A DNA stretch of 38,697 bases from CAZWUK01 sp964636685 (GTDB lineage Bacteria > Bacillota > Clostridia > Christensenellales > CAG-138): assembly GCA_964636685.1 (NCBI GenBank), contig CAZWUK010000009.1, forward strand, positions 1 to 38,697, read 5' to 3'. Position numbers and translations under genes: made by a program. Shown piece after piece: positions 15,097-23,164 of this stretch. Every line of letters begins with the position of its first letter. Positions within the stretch are counted from its first letter, which is position 1. The notes beneath the pieces were generated by a model. That model had not been told where the DNA came from. It worked only from the letters and a program-made list of their open reading frames with translations, and ran no database searches.

Positions 15097-15600
15097 ATGA
15101 AGAAAAATAAAGAACAGAAAACAAACGGGGAACGGAATCCGCGTTCCCCCATGGATGTGGCGCTGCGCTATCTTGGGTATCAGGCGAGAACCGTGCGTGA
15201 GGTAGAACGGCATCTGGACGAGCGTCAGTATGACGAATACCAGGTGCAGCAGGTGGTAGAGCGCCTTCAGGAACTCAATCTTGTCAATGACACGGCTTTT
15301 GCCGAGGACTTCGTGCGAACGCGCCTTGCGTCAAAGCCGGTCAGCCGCCGTCATCTGCGGGAGCAAATGCAAAAGCATGAGTTGGGAAAAGATGAGACAG
15401 ACGCGGCGCTTGCTGCCGTGACGGATGAAATCGAGCAGCAAAACGCCGTTTTGGTTGCAAAAAAATATCTGGAGCAGCTTTCGGAAAAAGAACCGGCGGA
15501 ACAGCGGGAACGCGTGTTGCAGCGGCTTGCGGCGCGTGGGTTTGATTATGACGTTGCCCGCCGAAGCATTGAGCTTGCGGAGGCGAAGGAGGACGAATGA
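15097..15600 (+). CDS. recX: Regulatory protein RecX
   Basis: A 167-residue RecX, which binds RecA filaments and limits recombinase activity. The charged N-terminus is followed by the three-helix repeats typical of the family: ALRYLGYQARTVREVERHL, then LVNDTAFAEDFVRTRL and VSRRHLREQMQKHELG, and a C-terminal repeat with RLAARGFDYDVARRSIE. Length is within the family range. The ATG at 15097 sits at the predicted transcription start. A second ATG at 15151 lies directly after a perfect 8-bp hairpin (15127-15149) and could be an alternative start. The 3' end overlaps acpS as ATGA, so recX-acpS-nnr form an operon. recA is not in the window. Confidence 0.88.
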   Translation: MKKNKEQKTNGERNPRSPMDVALRYLGYQARTVREVERHLDERQYDEYQVQQVVERLQELNLVNDTAFAEDFVRTRLASKPVSRRHLREQMQKHELGKDETDAALAAVTDEIEQQNAVLVAKKYLEQLSEKEPAEQRERVLQRLAARGFDYDVARRSIELAEAKEDE

Positions 15601-15965
15601 TCCATGGCGTGGGCGTGGACATCATCGAGATAGATCGAGTGAAAGACGCCGTTTCGCGGGAGCGTTTTTGCCAACGTGTATTTACCGGGAAGGAGTACGC
15701 GTACGCGGTCGCGCGAAAAAACGCTTTCGAAACCTATGCCGGCATATTTGCGGCCAAGGAAGCCGTAGCCAAAGCGCTTGGAACGGGCTTTGGCGTATTT
15801 GGCATGCAGGATATCGAGATATTGCATAACAGCCAAAACGCGCCGTCGGTCAAGCTGTACGGGCAGGCTGCCGCGCTGGCACAGACACATGGCGCGTATC
15901 GCATGTGGATCTCCATTTCCCACAATAAAACGACGGCGGTGGCGCAGGCGGTCTGGGAGGCGTAG
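15597..15965 (+). CDS. acpS: Holo-[acyl-carrier-protein] synthase
   Basis: A 122-residue AcpS, transferring 4'-phosphopantetheine from CoA to apo-ACP to activate fatty-acid synthesis. The N-terminal GVDIIEIDRV motif supplies the Mg-binding aspartate and FAAKEAVAKALG is the second catalytic block. The C-terminal WISISHNKTTAVA motif is also present. Length is typical. It starts in the recX stop codon (ATGA) and ends 1 nt before nnr. The acpS-nnr pairing is common in Firmicutes. Confidence 0.95.
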   Translation: MIHGVGVDIIEIDRVKDAVSRERFCQRVFTGKEYAYAVARKNAFETYAGIFAAKEAVAKALGTGFGVFGMQDIEILHNSQNAPSVKLYGQAAALAQTHGAYRMWISISHNKTTAVAQAVWEA

Positions 15966-15966
15966 C

Positions 15967-17463
15967 ATGGAGGCAATCGTTACTTCTGAGGAAATGCGGG
16001 AATATGAAAAGCTGCTTGCAGAAGGTGAAGGCATCACGGAGCTGGAACTGATGGATCGTGCGGCGTCGCATATTTTTTCTTTTTTACAGAAGTATTACAG
16101 CGGTAAAAAGATACTGTTTGTTTGCGGAACAGGCAACAATGGCGGCGATGGGCTTGCAGCGCTTCGAAAGCTTCACCGTGCCGGATATACTGTCTGCGCA
16201 GCAATCGTCGGTGAACCTTCTCGTTTGTCGCCCGCTGCGTCCTATCACCTGACATTGGCGGAGCAGGAAGGGTGTCGGATCGAAAAAGAACCTGCTGTGA
16301 CCATTGCGGCGCGAGCGGACGTGCTGGTGGACTGCCTGTTTGGAATTGGTCTGTCCAGAGAGATCCACGGGCGCTACGCAGCGTGGATCGACGCCGTCAA
16401 CGATGCAAAACGCACGGTAATCTCCGTCGATATCCCCTCCGGTCTGGACGCATCGACGGGCGCCGTGCGCGGTTGCGCAGTCAGCGCTGATGCGACCTTG
16501 ACATTTGGATTTCCGAAGCGCGGTCATTTTCTGGGGCAAGGCAAGGCATATACCGGTGTGCTGCATGTTGTTTCCCTGACGGAAAAGCCATATCCTTTTT
16601 CGGCAGAAGCCTGTCGTTTGACGCGGAGGGACGTTGAAAAGCTTCTTCCGGAAAGAAGCCCCATCAGCCATAAGGGGGACAACGGCAGGGCCTTGCTATG
16701 CGTTGGCAGCGCACAGTATACAGGCGCGGCGCTGCTTTCTTCCGCGGCGGCGCTGCGTACCGGCTGCGGCATATTGGAAGCCTGCGTTCCGGGCGCGGTA
16801 AAAGCCGCGTTTTCTCAACTGCCCGAAGTTTGCTGTACGGCGGTAAACGATGCGGACGATTGGGACAGGGTCGGCTGTGATAAAGCGATTTCATGTATTG
16901 CCGGTAAGCGTGCGGCCGGGATTGGCTGCGGCGCTGGCAGCGGAGAAATGGAACCGCTGCTGGCAGCGGCGATAAACGCGCGGATACCGTTGGTCATCGA
17001 TGCGGACGGGCTGAATCAGCTTGCCGCGCATCGGGCGCTGCTTTGCGGGCTGCACCAAAACGTTATCCTGACGCCGCACCCCGGCGAATTTTCGCGGCTT
17101 TCCGAGATTGAAATGGCGGAAATACTGCGTGATCCCATTGGCAACGCAAAAAAAGCAGCACGGCAATGGCATTGCATCGTACTGCTGAAAGGCGCGGTTT
17201 CCTGTATTACCGACGGCGATCGGCTCGTGCTGAACACGACCGGCAACGCCGGGCTTGCAAAAGGCGGTAGCGGCGATGTGCTGACCGGTGTCATCACTGG
17301 ATTATTGAGTCAAGGCGCTGCGCCGTTTGACGCTGCCTGCGTCGGCGCATACCTGTTGGGCAGCGCGGCCGAAACAGCGTTTGATATCTTAAAGGAGCGC
17401 GCCATGATCGCAAGGGATGTGCTCGAGGGACTGACGCAGACGCTTTCTCAACCCTTGTCGTAA
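15967..17463 (+). CDS. nnr: Bifunctional NAD(P)H-hydrate epimerase / ADP-dependent dehydratase
   Basis: A 498-residue fusion that repairs hydrated NADH and NADPH. The N-terminal YjeF_N epimerase half (about 1-215) has VCGTGNNGGDGLAALR and the VDIPSGLDASTG motif. The C-terminal YjeF_C/ribokinase-like dehydratase half has KGDNGRALLCVGS, LTPHPGEFSRL and the catalytic-loop motif AKGGSGDVLTGVI. The ATG at 15967 is 6 nt after GGGAGG (15955-15960), which lies within the acpS end. The frame is open further upstream, but only as antisense-free overlap with acpS. The last 16 nt overlap the converging alr gene. Confidence 0.94.
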   Translation: MEAIVTSEEMREYEKLLAEGEGITELELMDRAASHIFSFLQKYYSGKKILFVCGTGNNGGDGLAALRKLHRAGYTVCAAIVGEPSRLSPAASYHLTLAEQEGCRIEKEPAVTIAARADVLVDCLFGIGLSREIHGRYAAWIDAVNDAKRTVISVDIPSGLDASTGAVRGCAVSADATLTFGFPKRGHFLGQGKAYTGVLHVVSLTEKPYPFSAEACRLTRRDVEKLLPERSPISHKGDNGRALLCVGSAQYTGAALLSSAAALRTGCGILEACVPGAVKAAFSQLPEVCCTAVNDADDWDRVGCDKAISCIAGKRAAGIGCGAGSGEMEPLLAAAINARIPLVIDADGLNQLAAHRALLCGLHQNVILTPHPGEFSRLSEIEMAEILRDPIGNAKKAARQWHCIVLLKGAVSCITDGDRLVLNTTGNAGLAKGGSGDVLTGVITGLLSQGAAPFDAACVGAYLLGSAAETAFDILKERAMIARDVLEGLTQTLSQPLS

Positions 17464-18566
17464 ACGCGCGGTACGCGGTCGTTGATGCTGAGCAGTATCT
17501 CATAGCTAATAGTACCGGCCCATGCCGCCATCTCGTCCGCAGTAATGGCTTCTTTGCCCTGCGTACCGAGAAGCACAACCTCGTCGCCCGGTAAGACGCT
17601 TCCTGCGTCCGTAATGTCCACCATCATTTGATCCATACAAATCGTCCCGATCTGCGGCATGCGCCTGCCGTTAATCAGGACTTTTGTTTGATTGGAAAGG
17701 CAGCGCTTGTAGCCGTCGCCGTAGCCGACCGGCAGCGTTGCTACAACGGTGGGACGCTTCGCGACAAATGTCAGCCCATAGCTGACCGCCTCGCCGGGCT
17801 GGATGGTTTTGATATTGACGACGCTTGTTTTCCAACTGAGTACGGGCAGAAGATCAATAGCAGGGTCGGGGACGCCAGACGGATGATAGCCATACATGCT
17901 GATGCCGCCGCGCACCATGTCGTATTGGAGGGCAGGCAGATCCAGCGCCGCGCCGCTGTTGGAGGCATGGAGGATCGGATTGTGCCCGCAGACCTTTGCC
18001 AGCGCGACAAAGCGTTCAAATTTTTCCGCTTGACCAAGTGTAAAGCGCTTGTCGGCAAGCTCCGACACGGCAAAATGTGTGAACATCCCTTCAAAGTGCA
18101 GATTGGGGCATTCGGAAAGACAGGAGAGCGCGGCTTTGAAATCATCCTCTGAACGGAACCCAATCCGGTTCATGCCGGTGTCAATCTTAAAGTGAAACTT
18201 TGCCGTTTTGTGCTTGCGCTCGGCGCAGCTTTGCAGCTGCTTTAGCGTTTCGACCGAGAAAACCGCGGGCATCAGGTCGTTATCGACAATGCAGTCCATG
18301 TGGGATTCCGGTGAAGCGCCGAGAATGAGGATCGGCGCCATGACGCCGGCATTTCTCAGCGCCGCGCCCTCCTCCGCGATGGCAACGCCAAGGTAATCCG
18401 CGCCGTGGGCGGTAGAGAAGCGAGCGATCTCCTCGATTCCGTGACCGTAGGCGTTTGCCTTGATAACGGCAAGATATTTTGTGCCGGAGTTGAGCCGGCG
18501 TTTTATGACGTCGATGTTGTGCGCCAGATTTTCAAGGTTGATTTGCGCGTAGGTAGGTCTGAGCAT
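17448..18566 (-). CDS. alr: Alanine racemase
   Basis: A 372-residue PLP enzyme making D-alanine for peptidoglycan. The PLP lysine is in AVIKANAYGHG (about Lys35), and the partner tyrosine is in AVSYGLTFVAKRP. Other motifs are DTGMNRIGF, RGGISMYGYHPSG and TICMDQMMVDIT. Length is normal. GTGAGGTG precedes the ATG at 18566. It follows the amidohydrolase by 41 nt and probably shares its promoter at 19821-19849. Its 3' end overlaps nnr by 16 nt, tail to tail. Confidence 0.96.
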   Translation of the reverse strand: MLRPTYAQINLENLAHNIDVIKRRLNSGTKYLAVIKANAYGHGIEEIARFSTAHGADYLGVAIAEEGAALRNAGVMAPILILGASPESHMDCIVDNDLMPAVFSVETLKQLQSCAERKHKTAKFHFKIDTGMNRIGFRSEDDFKAALSCLSECPNLHFEGMFTHFAVSELADKRFTLGQAEKFERFVALAKVCGHNPILHASNSGAALDLPALQYDMVRGGISMYGYHPSGVPDPAIDLLPVLSWKTSVVNIKTIQPGEAVSYGLTFVAKRPTVVATLPVGYGDGYKRCLSNQTKVLINGRRMPQIGTICMDQMMVDITDAGSVLPGDEVVLLGTQGKEAITADEMAAWAGTISYEILLSINDRVPRVYDKG

Positions 18567-18607
18567 AATTGCACCTCACAATACTGATTGATGAAGGAAA
18601 AGTGGCG

Positions 18608-19780
18608 TCAGCGCGCGGTATAAACACATTTCCCGTTGATAAACGTCGTTTCGCAGTGGGAACGGAAATCAAAGGGATGCGCAGAAAAAACGGAGATATC
18701 TGCGTCAAGACCCGGCTTAATCCGTCCGATCCGATCCGACAGCCCGACGATGTCTGCGGCGTTTGCGGTGATTGCGGCAAGCGCGGTCAGCTCATCCAAC
18801 CCTTCCCGTACCGCAAGCCCTGCCTCGATCGGCAGAAACTGGATGGGGATCACCGGATGATCCGTCATGATCGCAAACCGGATGCCGGCTTCATGGAGAA
18901 TACGCGGCGCGGTATAGGAAAGGTTGCGCAACTCGATCTTGCTGCGCTCGGAGAGCAGCGGCCCGACGATGATCCCCGCGCCCAGCTCGTCGAGCTGTTC
19001 TTTGAGAATGTTGGCAATCAAATGCCCTTCTGTGCAATGCTCGATGGTAACGCGCAGGTGAAATTCCTTTGCCAGACGCAGCGCGGTGAGAATATCGTCT
19101 GCACGGTGGGCGTGGATCTTCATGGGCAGTTCACCCGAAAGGACAGGTAAGAGCGCCTCAAGCACAACGTCCTTATCCGGCTTTTTGGAAGGATCGTCTT
19201 TGGCTGCTTCCAGCGCGTCGCGATATTCGATGGCGTCAAACATCGCCTTGCGAAACAACGAGGCGATCGCCATGCGGGTGTAGGGCGTGGCCTTCTGATC
19301 GCCGTAGACGCGCTTGGGATTCTCACCCAAGGCGGCTTTCATGGCGATGGGAGCCTTGACGAGCATGTTTTCTACGCTGGTGCCGCAGGTCTTCAGGGCA
19401 CAGAATTGTCCGCCGATCACATTGGCGCTGCCGGGGCCGGTGACAACCGTTGTTACGCCCGCCATGTATGCTTCGCGAAAGCACGGATCAAACGGGTTGA
19501 GCCCATCGATAGCGCGCAGCTGCGGCGTGATCGGGTCGGAGCATTCGTTGCCGTCCGCGCCCTCGTCGCCCATGCCGTCCTCCCACATGCCAACGTGGCA
19601 GTGGGCGTCGATGAACCCCGGCAGAACATATTTTCCGGTACAGTCGATGACTTCGGCGCCGGAAATCGGATCGATACCCGCTTCGACGGACTGAATCTTC
19701 CCATCGTCTCCGATCAGCACGTCCATGGTTTCCGGCAGCCCGCACATGGAATATACCAGTCCGTTTTTCAATAAAATCAT
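18608..19780 (-). CDS. Metal-dependent amidohydrolase (imidazolonepropionase-like)
   Basis: A 390-residue amidohydrolase-superfamily protein. The small beta-sandwich at the N-terminus (MILLKNGLVYS) leads to the metal motif LPGFIDAHCHVG (His60, His62). Further likely metal or catalytic residues are in KIHAHRADD, IEHCTEGH and MTDHPVIP (late Asp). A closing NGKCV strand completes the sandwich. The family cleaves C-N bonds of cyclic or acyl amides, but the substrate here cannot be told; no histidine-degradation genes are nearby. AGGAG precedes the ATG at 19780. It is the first gene of a probable two-gene operon with alr, perhaps hinting at amino-acid or wall-derived substrates. Confidence 0.85.
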   Translation of the reverse strand: MILLKNGLVYSMCGLPETMDVLIGDDGKIQSVEAGIDPISGAEVIDCTGKYVLPGFIDAHCHVGMWEDGMGDEGADGNECSDPITPQLRAIDGLNPFDPCFREAYMAGVTTVVTGPGSANVIGGQFCALKTCGTSVENMLVKAPIAMKAALGENPKRVYGDQKATPYTRMAIASLFRKAMFDAIEYRDALEAAKDDPSKKPDKDVVLEALLPVLSGELPMKIHAHRADDILTALRLAKEFHLRVTIEHCTEGHLIANILKEQLDELGAGIIVGPLLSERSKIELRNLSYTAPRILHEAGIRFAIMTDHPVIPIQFLPIEAGLAVREGLDELTALAAITANAADIVGLSDRIGRIKPGLDADISVFSAHPFDFRSHCETTFINGKCVYTAR

Positions 19781-19820
19781 AATCTACTCCTGTCAACATG
19801 AATTTCCAGTCGTACCCATC

Positions 19821-19849
19821 ATTATAAGAGATACGGCGCGGTTTTTCAA
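19821..19849 (-). promoter_or_regulatory. Strong sigma-A promoter of amidohydrolase-alr
   Basis: On the minus strand, TTGAAA (19844-19849) and a perfect TATAAT (19821-19826) are 17 bp apart; the leader is about 34 nt. It is back to back with the rsmD promoter. Confidence 0.75.
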
Positions 19850-19863
19850 ATTATTTTCACAGC

Positions 19864-19892
19864 TTGTATCTTGAGCCTCCGGATGATATAAT
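19864..19892 (+). promoter_or_regulatory. Promoter of rsmD-coaD operon
   Basis: TTGTAT (19864-19869), 17 bp, TATAAT (19887-19892), about 38 nt before the TTG start of rsmD. Confidence 0.65.
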
Positions 19893-19930
19893 ATCCTAAC
19901 TAAATATGATTTTTTGTATGGAGGCGCATT

Positions 19931-20497
19931 TTGCGAATCATTGCCGGCAGCGCCCGCGGCAGAAGCTTTGAAGCGCCGCAGGGAATGGATACCAGACCTA
20001 CGCTGGATCGGGTAAAAGAAGCGATATTCGGCATGGTACAATTTGCTATTCCGCAAAGCACGGTGCTGGATCTGTTTTCCGGCTCCGGCAATCTGGGCCT
20101 TGAGGCGGCGTCCAGAGGGGCGGCGCGTGTTGTTTGCAACGATCAGTCGCGCAATTGCGTTAAGATCATCCAAAAGAACGCCGACTCCCTTGGTTTATCC
20201 TCCGTGATGACTGTGCTGCAAATGGATTATACTGCTGCGATCGACTGGTTTTGTCTGGGTGGGATGAAGGCGGATGTTGCGTTTCTTGACGCGCCGTACG
20301 CAGACGGAACCGCGCAAAAGGCCGCGGAGCTTTTATTCAAAAGGGACTGTATCTGCGCAGATGGCGTTGTGATACTTGAACATGCGTGGAACCTGCCGCC
20401 ACACGGAGCGCCGGGGTTGATGCGCATTGAAAAAACGCGAAAGTATGGCGCCTGCGGGGTTTCCGTGCTGATGCGTGACGGAGAGGAAGAAGGATGA
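19931..20497 (+). CDS. rsmD: 16S rRNA (guanine966-N2)-methyltransferase RsmD
   Basis: A 188-residue SAM-dependent methyltransferase acting on 16S rRNA in small-subunit assembly. The family opening RIIAGSARGR, the TRPTLDRVKEAIF block and the SAM loop LDLFSGSGNLGLEAASRG are all present. The catalytic DPPY motif reads DAPY (Asp120-Ala-Pro-Tyr123), an unusual change. The start is TTG at 19931, with GGAGG at 19920-19924, and matches the usual RsmD N-terminus. The 3' end overlaps coaD as ATGA; the rsmD-coaD pair is conserved in Firmicutes (ylbH-coaD). Confidence 0.9.
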   Translation: MRIIAGSARGRSFEAPQGMDTRPTLDRVKEAIFGMVQFAIPQSTVLDLFSGSGNLGLEAASRGAARVVCNDQSRNCVKIIQKNADSLGLSSVMTVLQMDYTAAIDWFCLGGMKADVAFLDAPYADGTAQKAAELLFKRDCICADGVVILEHAWNLPPHGAPGLMRIEKTRKYGACGVSVLMRDGEEEG

Positions 20498-20982
20498 AGA
20501 TCTGCGTTTATCCAGGCAGCTTCGATCCGCTGACGCAAGGTCACGTGGACGTATTGCGGCATGCGGCCGAGCTGTTTGACAAGGTATATATCAGCGTTTT
20601 GAACAACGGCGCAAAGCATCCCGTGTTTACGACCGAAGAGCGAGTCGAAATGATTCGCATTGCTGTGGCGGCTGAGAAGATTCCAAATGTCCGCGTGGAC
20701 AGCTTCAACGGACTGTTGGTAGACTATGCGCATTGCGTTGGCGCAGGCTATTTGATCCGGGGACTTAGAGCAATCACCGATTTTGAGTATGAGTTTCAGA
20801 TGGATGCGCTCAATCGAAGACTGGCTTCCGACATTCAGACGGTGTATTTTATGGCGAGCCCGGAGCATTCGTTCCTGAGCTCCAGCGCGGTGCGTGAGAT
20901 CGGCAGCTTTGGCGGAGATATTAACGGACTGGTGCCCGAAAGCATAAAGAATACAATAGCAGAAAGGTTGGCAAAACCATGA
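20494..20982 (+). CDS. coaD: Phosphopantetheine adenylyltransferase
   Basis: A 162-residue CoaD, the penultimate step of coenzyme A synthesis. The nucleotidyltransferase motif is YPGSFDPLTQGHVDVL (TxGH), the substrate-binding block is LIRGLRAITDFEYEFQM, and FLSSSAVREIGSFGG closes the active site. Length is typical. Start and stop both form ATGA overlaps, with rsmD and with the coiled-coil gene, so the three genes are translationally coupled. Confidence 0.97.
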   Translation: MKICVYPGSFDPLTQGHVDVLRHAAELFDKVYISVLNNGAKHPVFTTEERVEMIRIAVAAEKIPNVRVDSFNGLLVDYAHCVGAGYLIRGLRAITDFEYEFQMDALNRRLASDIQTVYFMASPEHSFLSSSAVREIGSFGGDINGLVPESIKNTIAERLAKP

Positions 20983-22022
20983 GCAGTGCACAGACAATGA
21001 AAATTTACAGCATCATATCGCGGATTGAACAGGAACTGGAGGAAAGCCCACGGACAAAGTTCGGTACGCAGAACAAACGAATTGTCGAAATCGACCGGCT
21101 GTTCGATCTTTTGGGCGACCTCAAGGTGACGATCCCGGAGGACATTCGCCGCGCGACCGGTGTGATTGCAGAGGCGGAGAATACCGTGCGCGACGCGAAG
21201 GAAAACGCGCAGGACATCATGGAGCAGGCGCAGAGCGAAGCTGATGAAATGCTGGCGCAGGCGCGTTCCACCGCGGAGAATCTTCGCCAACAGGCGCAGA
21301 CGGAATACGAGACCCGCATCAGCGAATCCGAGGTTTATCAGGAAGCGTTCGCACGCGCCAATGAAGTGTCGTCGCAAGCGGAGGAAAACGCAAACGCGAT
21401 TTATAACGGCGCCCGCAAATATGCTGACGATATTCTGGCCGACGTTCAGCGCTATCTTGCGGATTATCACCGCATGATCGACGACAACCGCAAAGAGCTC
21501 GGCGTAGTTCCGGAGCCCGCGGTCAAGGTGCAGCCGGTGACGCCGCCGCCCGTACAGCGTCCCGCGATGCAGACGGCGCCGGTCGTTGAACAGCCGCCGG
21601 TGGAAACGGCAGCGGAAAAGGAAGCCCGTACCATGGCGATGGCGGAAGCAGAGCTTCGCAGAGCGCAGGGCGGCGTTGCAAGAACGTCGGCCGCACCGGT
21701 ACGGTCTGTGACCCGTGAGGATATGGACGCGACGCGCGCTTTTGAGCGTCCGACCGCCTCTGCCGGAAAACGAGCCTATCGAGACGACTTTGACGAAGAA
21801 GAGGAAGAAAATGAAAAGCCCAAGAAAAGGGGACTTTTCTCCAAAATGTTCGATGAAGAAGAGGACGAGGATGATTTCGCGGAAGACGACGATTGGGAGG
21901 AAGCGCCTGCAAAAAAACGGACGGCGCCTGCTCCAACAGCCGCAAAGCCCGCAAAAAAGCGGAAACGTCTGATCGACTTTATCGAAGATGACGACGACGA
22001 GGAAGAAGACGGCAATTATTGA
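20979..22022 (+). CDS. Coiled-coil protein with acidic/basic tail, downstream of coaD
   Basis: A 347-residue cytosolic protein without signal peptide or membrane segment. Residues 1-60 include a conserved-looking head (IYSIISRIEQELEESP, IDRLFDLLGDLKVTIPEDI). Residues 60-175 are a heptad-rich, Ala/Glu/Gln coiled coil resembling ATP-synthase subunit b or DivIVA-like helices. Residues 177-210 are Pro-rich. The tail (250-347) alternates acidic runs (FDEEEEENEK, FDEEEDEDDF, EDDDDEEED) with Lys-rich clusters (KPAKKRKR). It may be a scaffold for division or envelope proteins, but no function is known to me. Translation is coupled to coaD; the 3' end overlaps spoVV by 7 nt. Confidence 0.78.
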   Translation: MSSAQTMKIYSIISRIEQELEESPRTKFGTQNKRIVEIDRLFDLLGDLKVTIPEDIRRATGVIAEAENTVRDAKENAQDIMEQAQSEADEMLAQARSTAENLRQQAQTEYETRISESEVYQEAFARANEVSSQAEENANAIYNGARKYADDILADVQRYLADYHRMIDDNRKELGVVPEPAVKVQPVTPPPVQRPAMQTAPVVEQPPVETAAEKEARTMAMAEAELRRAQGGVARTSAAPVRSVTREDMDATRAFERPTASAGKRAYRDDFDEEEEENEKPKKRGLFSKMFDEEEDEDDFAEDDDWEEAPAKKRTAPAPTAAKPAKKRKRLIDFIEDDDDEEEDGNY

Positions 22023-23098
22023 TTCGTTTGGCAGGAACCCGGAAGCTTTTTCCGGGTTCTTTTGATGATTGTTACGGCAAGACACAGCATAGCGATAGCG
22101 ACGGAGGACGAGAGAAACAACGAAAGTCCGGCAAATCCATTTTGCAGATAGGCTTGCGGGATCGCTTGCATGGCGGGGATCGCATCCCTGAACGGCAGGA
22201 TGAGAGCAACGCCGTATGCCATCCCACCTGCGATCAGCGCCTGTGCGGTTTTTAAGAAAAGATAGCGCCGGTCGATCCGGATGTACATGCTGCTTTGCAA
22301 AAGGACACAAATCCCACCGAATGAAACGACCGCGCTGCAAAGCGCCGCCGTGACGGGAAATGAAAGCGCAAGCGCTGTAATTGCGCTACAGCCGGCCGTC
22401 ATTTCCAATATGCCCGTGAGCATTGCGCTGACGGTGCCGGACGGCAACGCGAAAAGAACGGACAGGCGGTCGATCTGCTGTAAAACGCCGATTTCCTTCA
22501 CAAGCGCGATTATTTCATAAAACAGCACAATGCTTCCGCCAATACGCAGCATGGTCAACATCGCATCACCGACCGTACCGATCATACCGGCGGACGGCGC
22601 GGTCGGAAGGAATGGCGCCTGCTCTTTTTGAGGCAGCGCGTTGTTTTTCGGAAAGAAACGGAAAAACAGACAAGCAGTCAGCGGCGCGGATAAATAGTGC
22701 GACAGGCACAGCGGCCACATAAGCGCTGTACCGCCATACATGTCGATCGCAACAACCCCCAATAAAAAAGCCGGACTGCACAGATTGCACAAAAAGGCGT
22801 ATTTTGAAAGACCAAGCATGGCACACATCCGGGCGCCAGAAGGATAGCCGGAAACGGCTCCCATCAAAAAGCAAAGGAACAGCTCGCCGCGTTTTGACGC
22901 TTTACCGCTATTTTTTACGGCAACAAGCGGGCCGCTTTGCCCAATCAAGCCGATGGCGATGCAAAAAGGCAGCAGCGCTGGAACGACGCTTCTCCACCAG
23001 AGCATGAGCGCATCGCGGGCGGCGTTCTGTGCCGCAGCAGAAAAGACCAGCAGCAGCACCGCTAACAGGACGCCTGAAAGCAATGATACTTTTTTCAT
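22016..23098 (-). CDS. ylbJ: SpoVV/YlbJ-type sporulation integral membrane protein
   Basis: A 360-residue polytopic membrane protein of the YlbJ family (SpoVV in Bacillus subtilis), which moves dipicolinic acid across the outer forespore membrane. About eight membrane segments are seen, with family blocks such as WWRSVVPALLPFCIAIGLI, LMGAVSGYPSGARM, LCNLCSPAFLLGVV and LEMTAGCSAI. Its place between coaD and patatin/tmcAL genes matches the Bacillus ylb order. No ribosome site is seen before the ATG at 23098. CACACAAT at 23110-23117 on the minus strand resembles a sigma-E -10 (CATACAAT), though no good -35 is seen. Presence suggests a spore former. Confidence 0.88.
   Translation of the reverse strand: MKKVSLLSGVLLAVLLLVFSAAAQNAARDALMLWWRSVVPALLPFCIAIGLIGQSGPLVAVKNSGKASKRGELFLCFLMGAVSGYPSGARMCAMLGLSKYAFLCNLCSPAFLLGVVAIDMYGGTALMWPLCLSHYLSAPLTACLFFRFFPKNNALPQKEQAPFLPTAPSAGMIGTVGDAMLTMLRIGGSIVLFYEIIALVKEIGVLQQIDRLSVLFALPSGTVSAMLTGILEMTAGCSAITALALSFPVTAALCSAVVSFGGICVLLQSSMYIRIDRRYLFLKTAQALIAGGMAYGVALILPFRDAIPAMQAIPQAYLQNGFAGLSLFLSSSVAIAMLCLAVTIIKRTRKKLPGSCQTNQ
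22033..22064 (+). terminator. Intrinsic terminator of rsmD-coaD-coiled-coil operon
   Basis: A perfect 10-bp stem GAACCCGGAA/TTCCGGGTTC (22035-22044 with 22050-22059) with a 5-nt loop is followed by TTTT. It ends plus-strand transcription and lies inside the last codons of the opposing spoVV/ylbJ gene. Confidence 0.8.
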
Positions 23099-23115
23099 GG
23101 CAGATACCGATTGTG

Positions 23116-23124
23116 TGGTATAAT
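23116..23124 (+). promoter_or_regulatory. Extended -10 promoter of the patatin-like gene
   Basis: TGG followed by a perfect TATAAT (23119-23124); no good -35 hexamer 17 bp upstream. The leader would be about 34 nt. Confidence 0.5.
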
Positions 23125-23164
23125 GTTTCGCACATTAGATAAATATTGCGGGGGCAAGAGGGAT

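Noticed and set aside
20835..22340. 501-codon antisense open frame over coaD and the coiled-coil gene
   Set aside because: Its low-complexity, Arg/Phe-rich translation is the mirror of the acidic coiled-coil gene; it crosses two real genes and a terminator.
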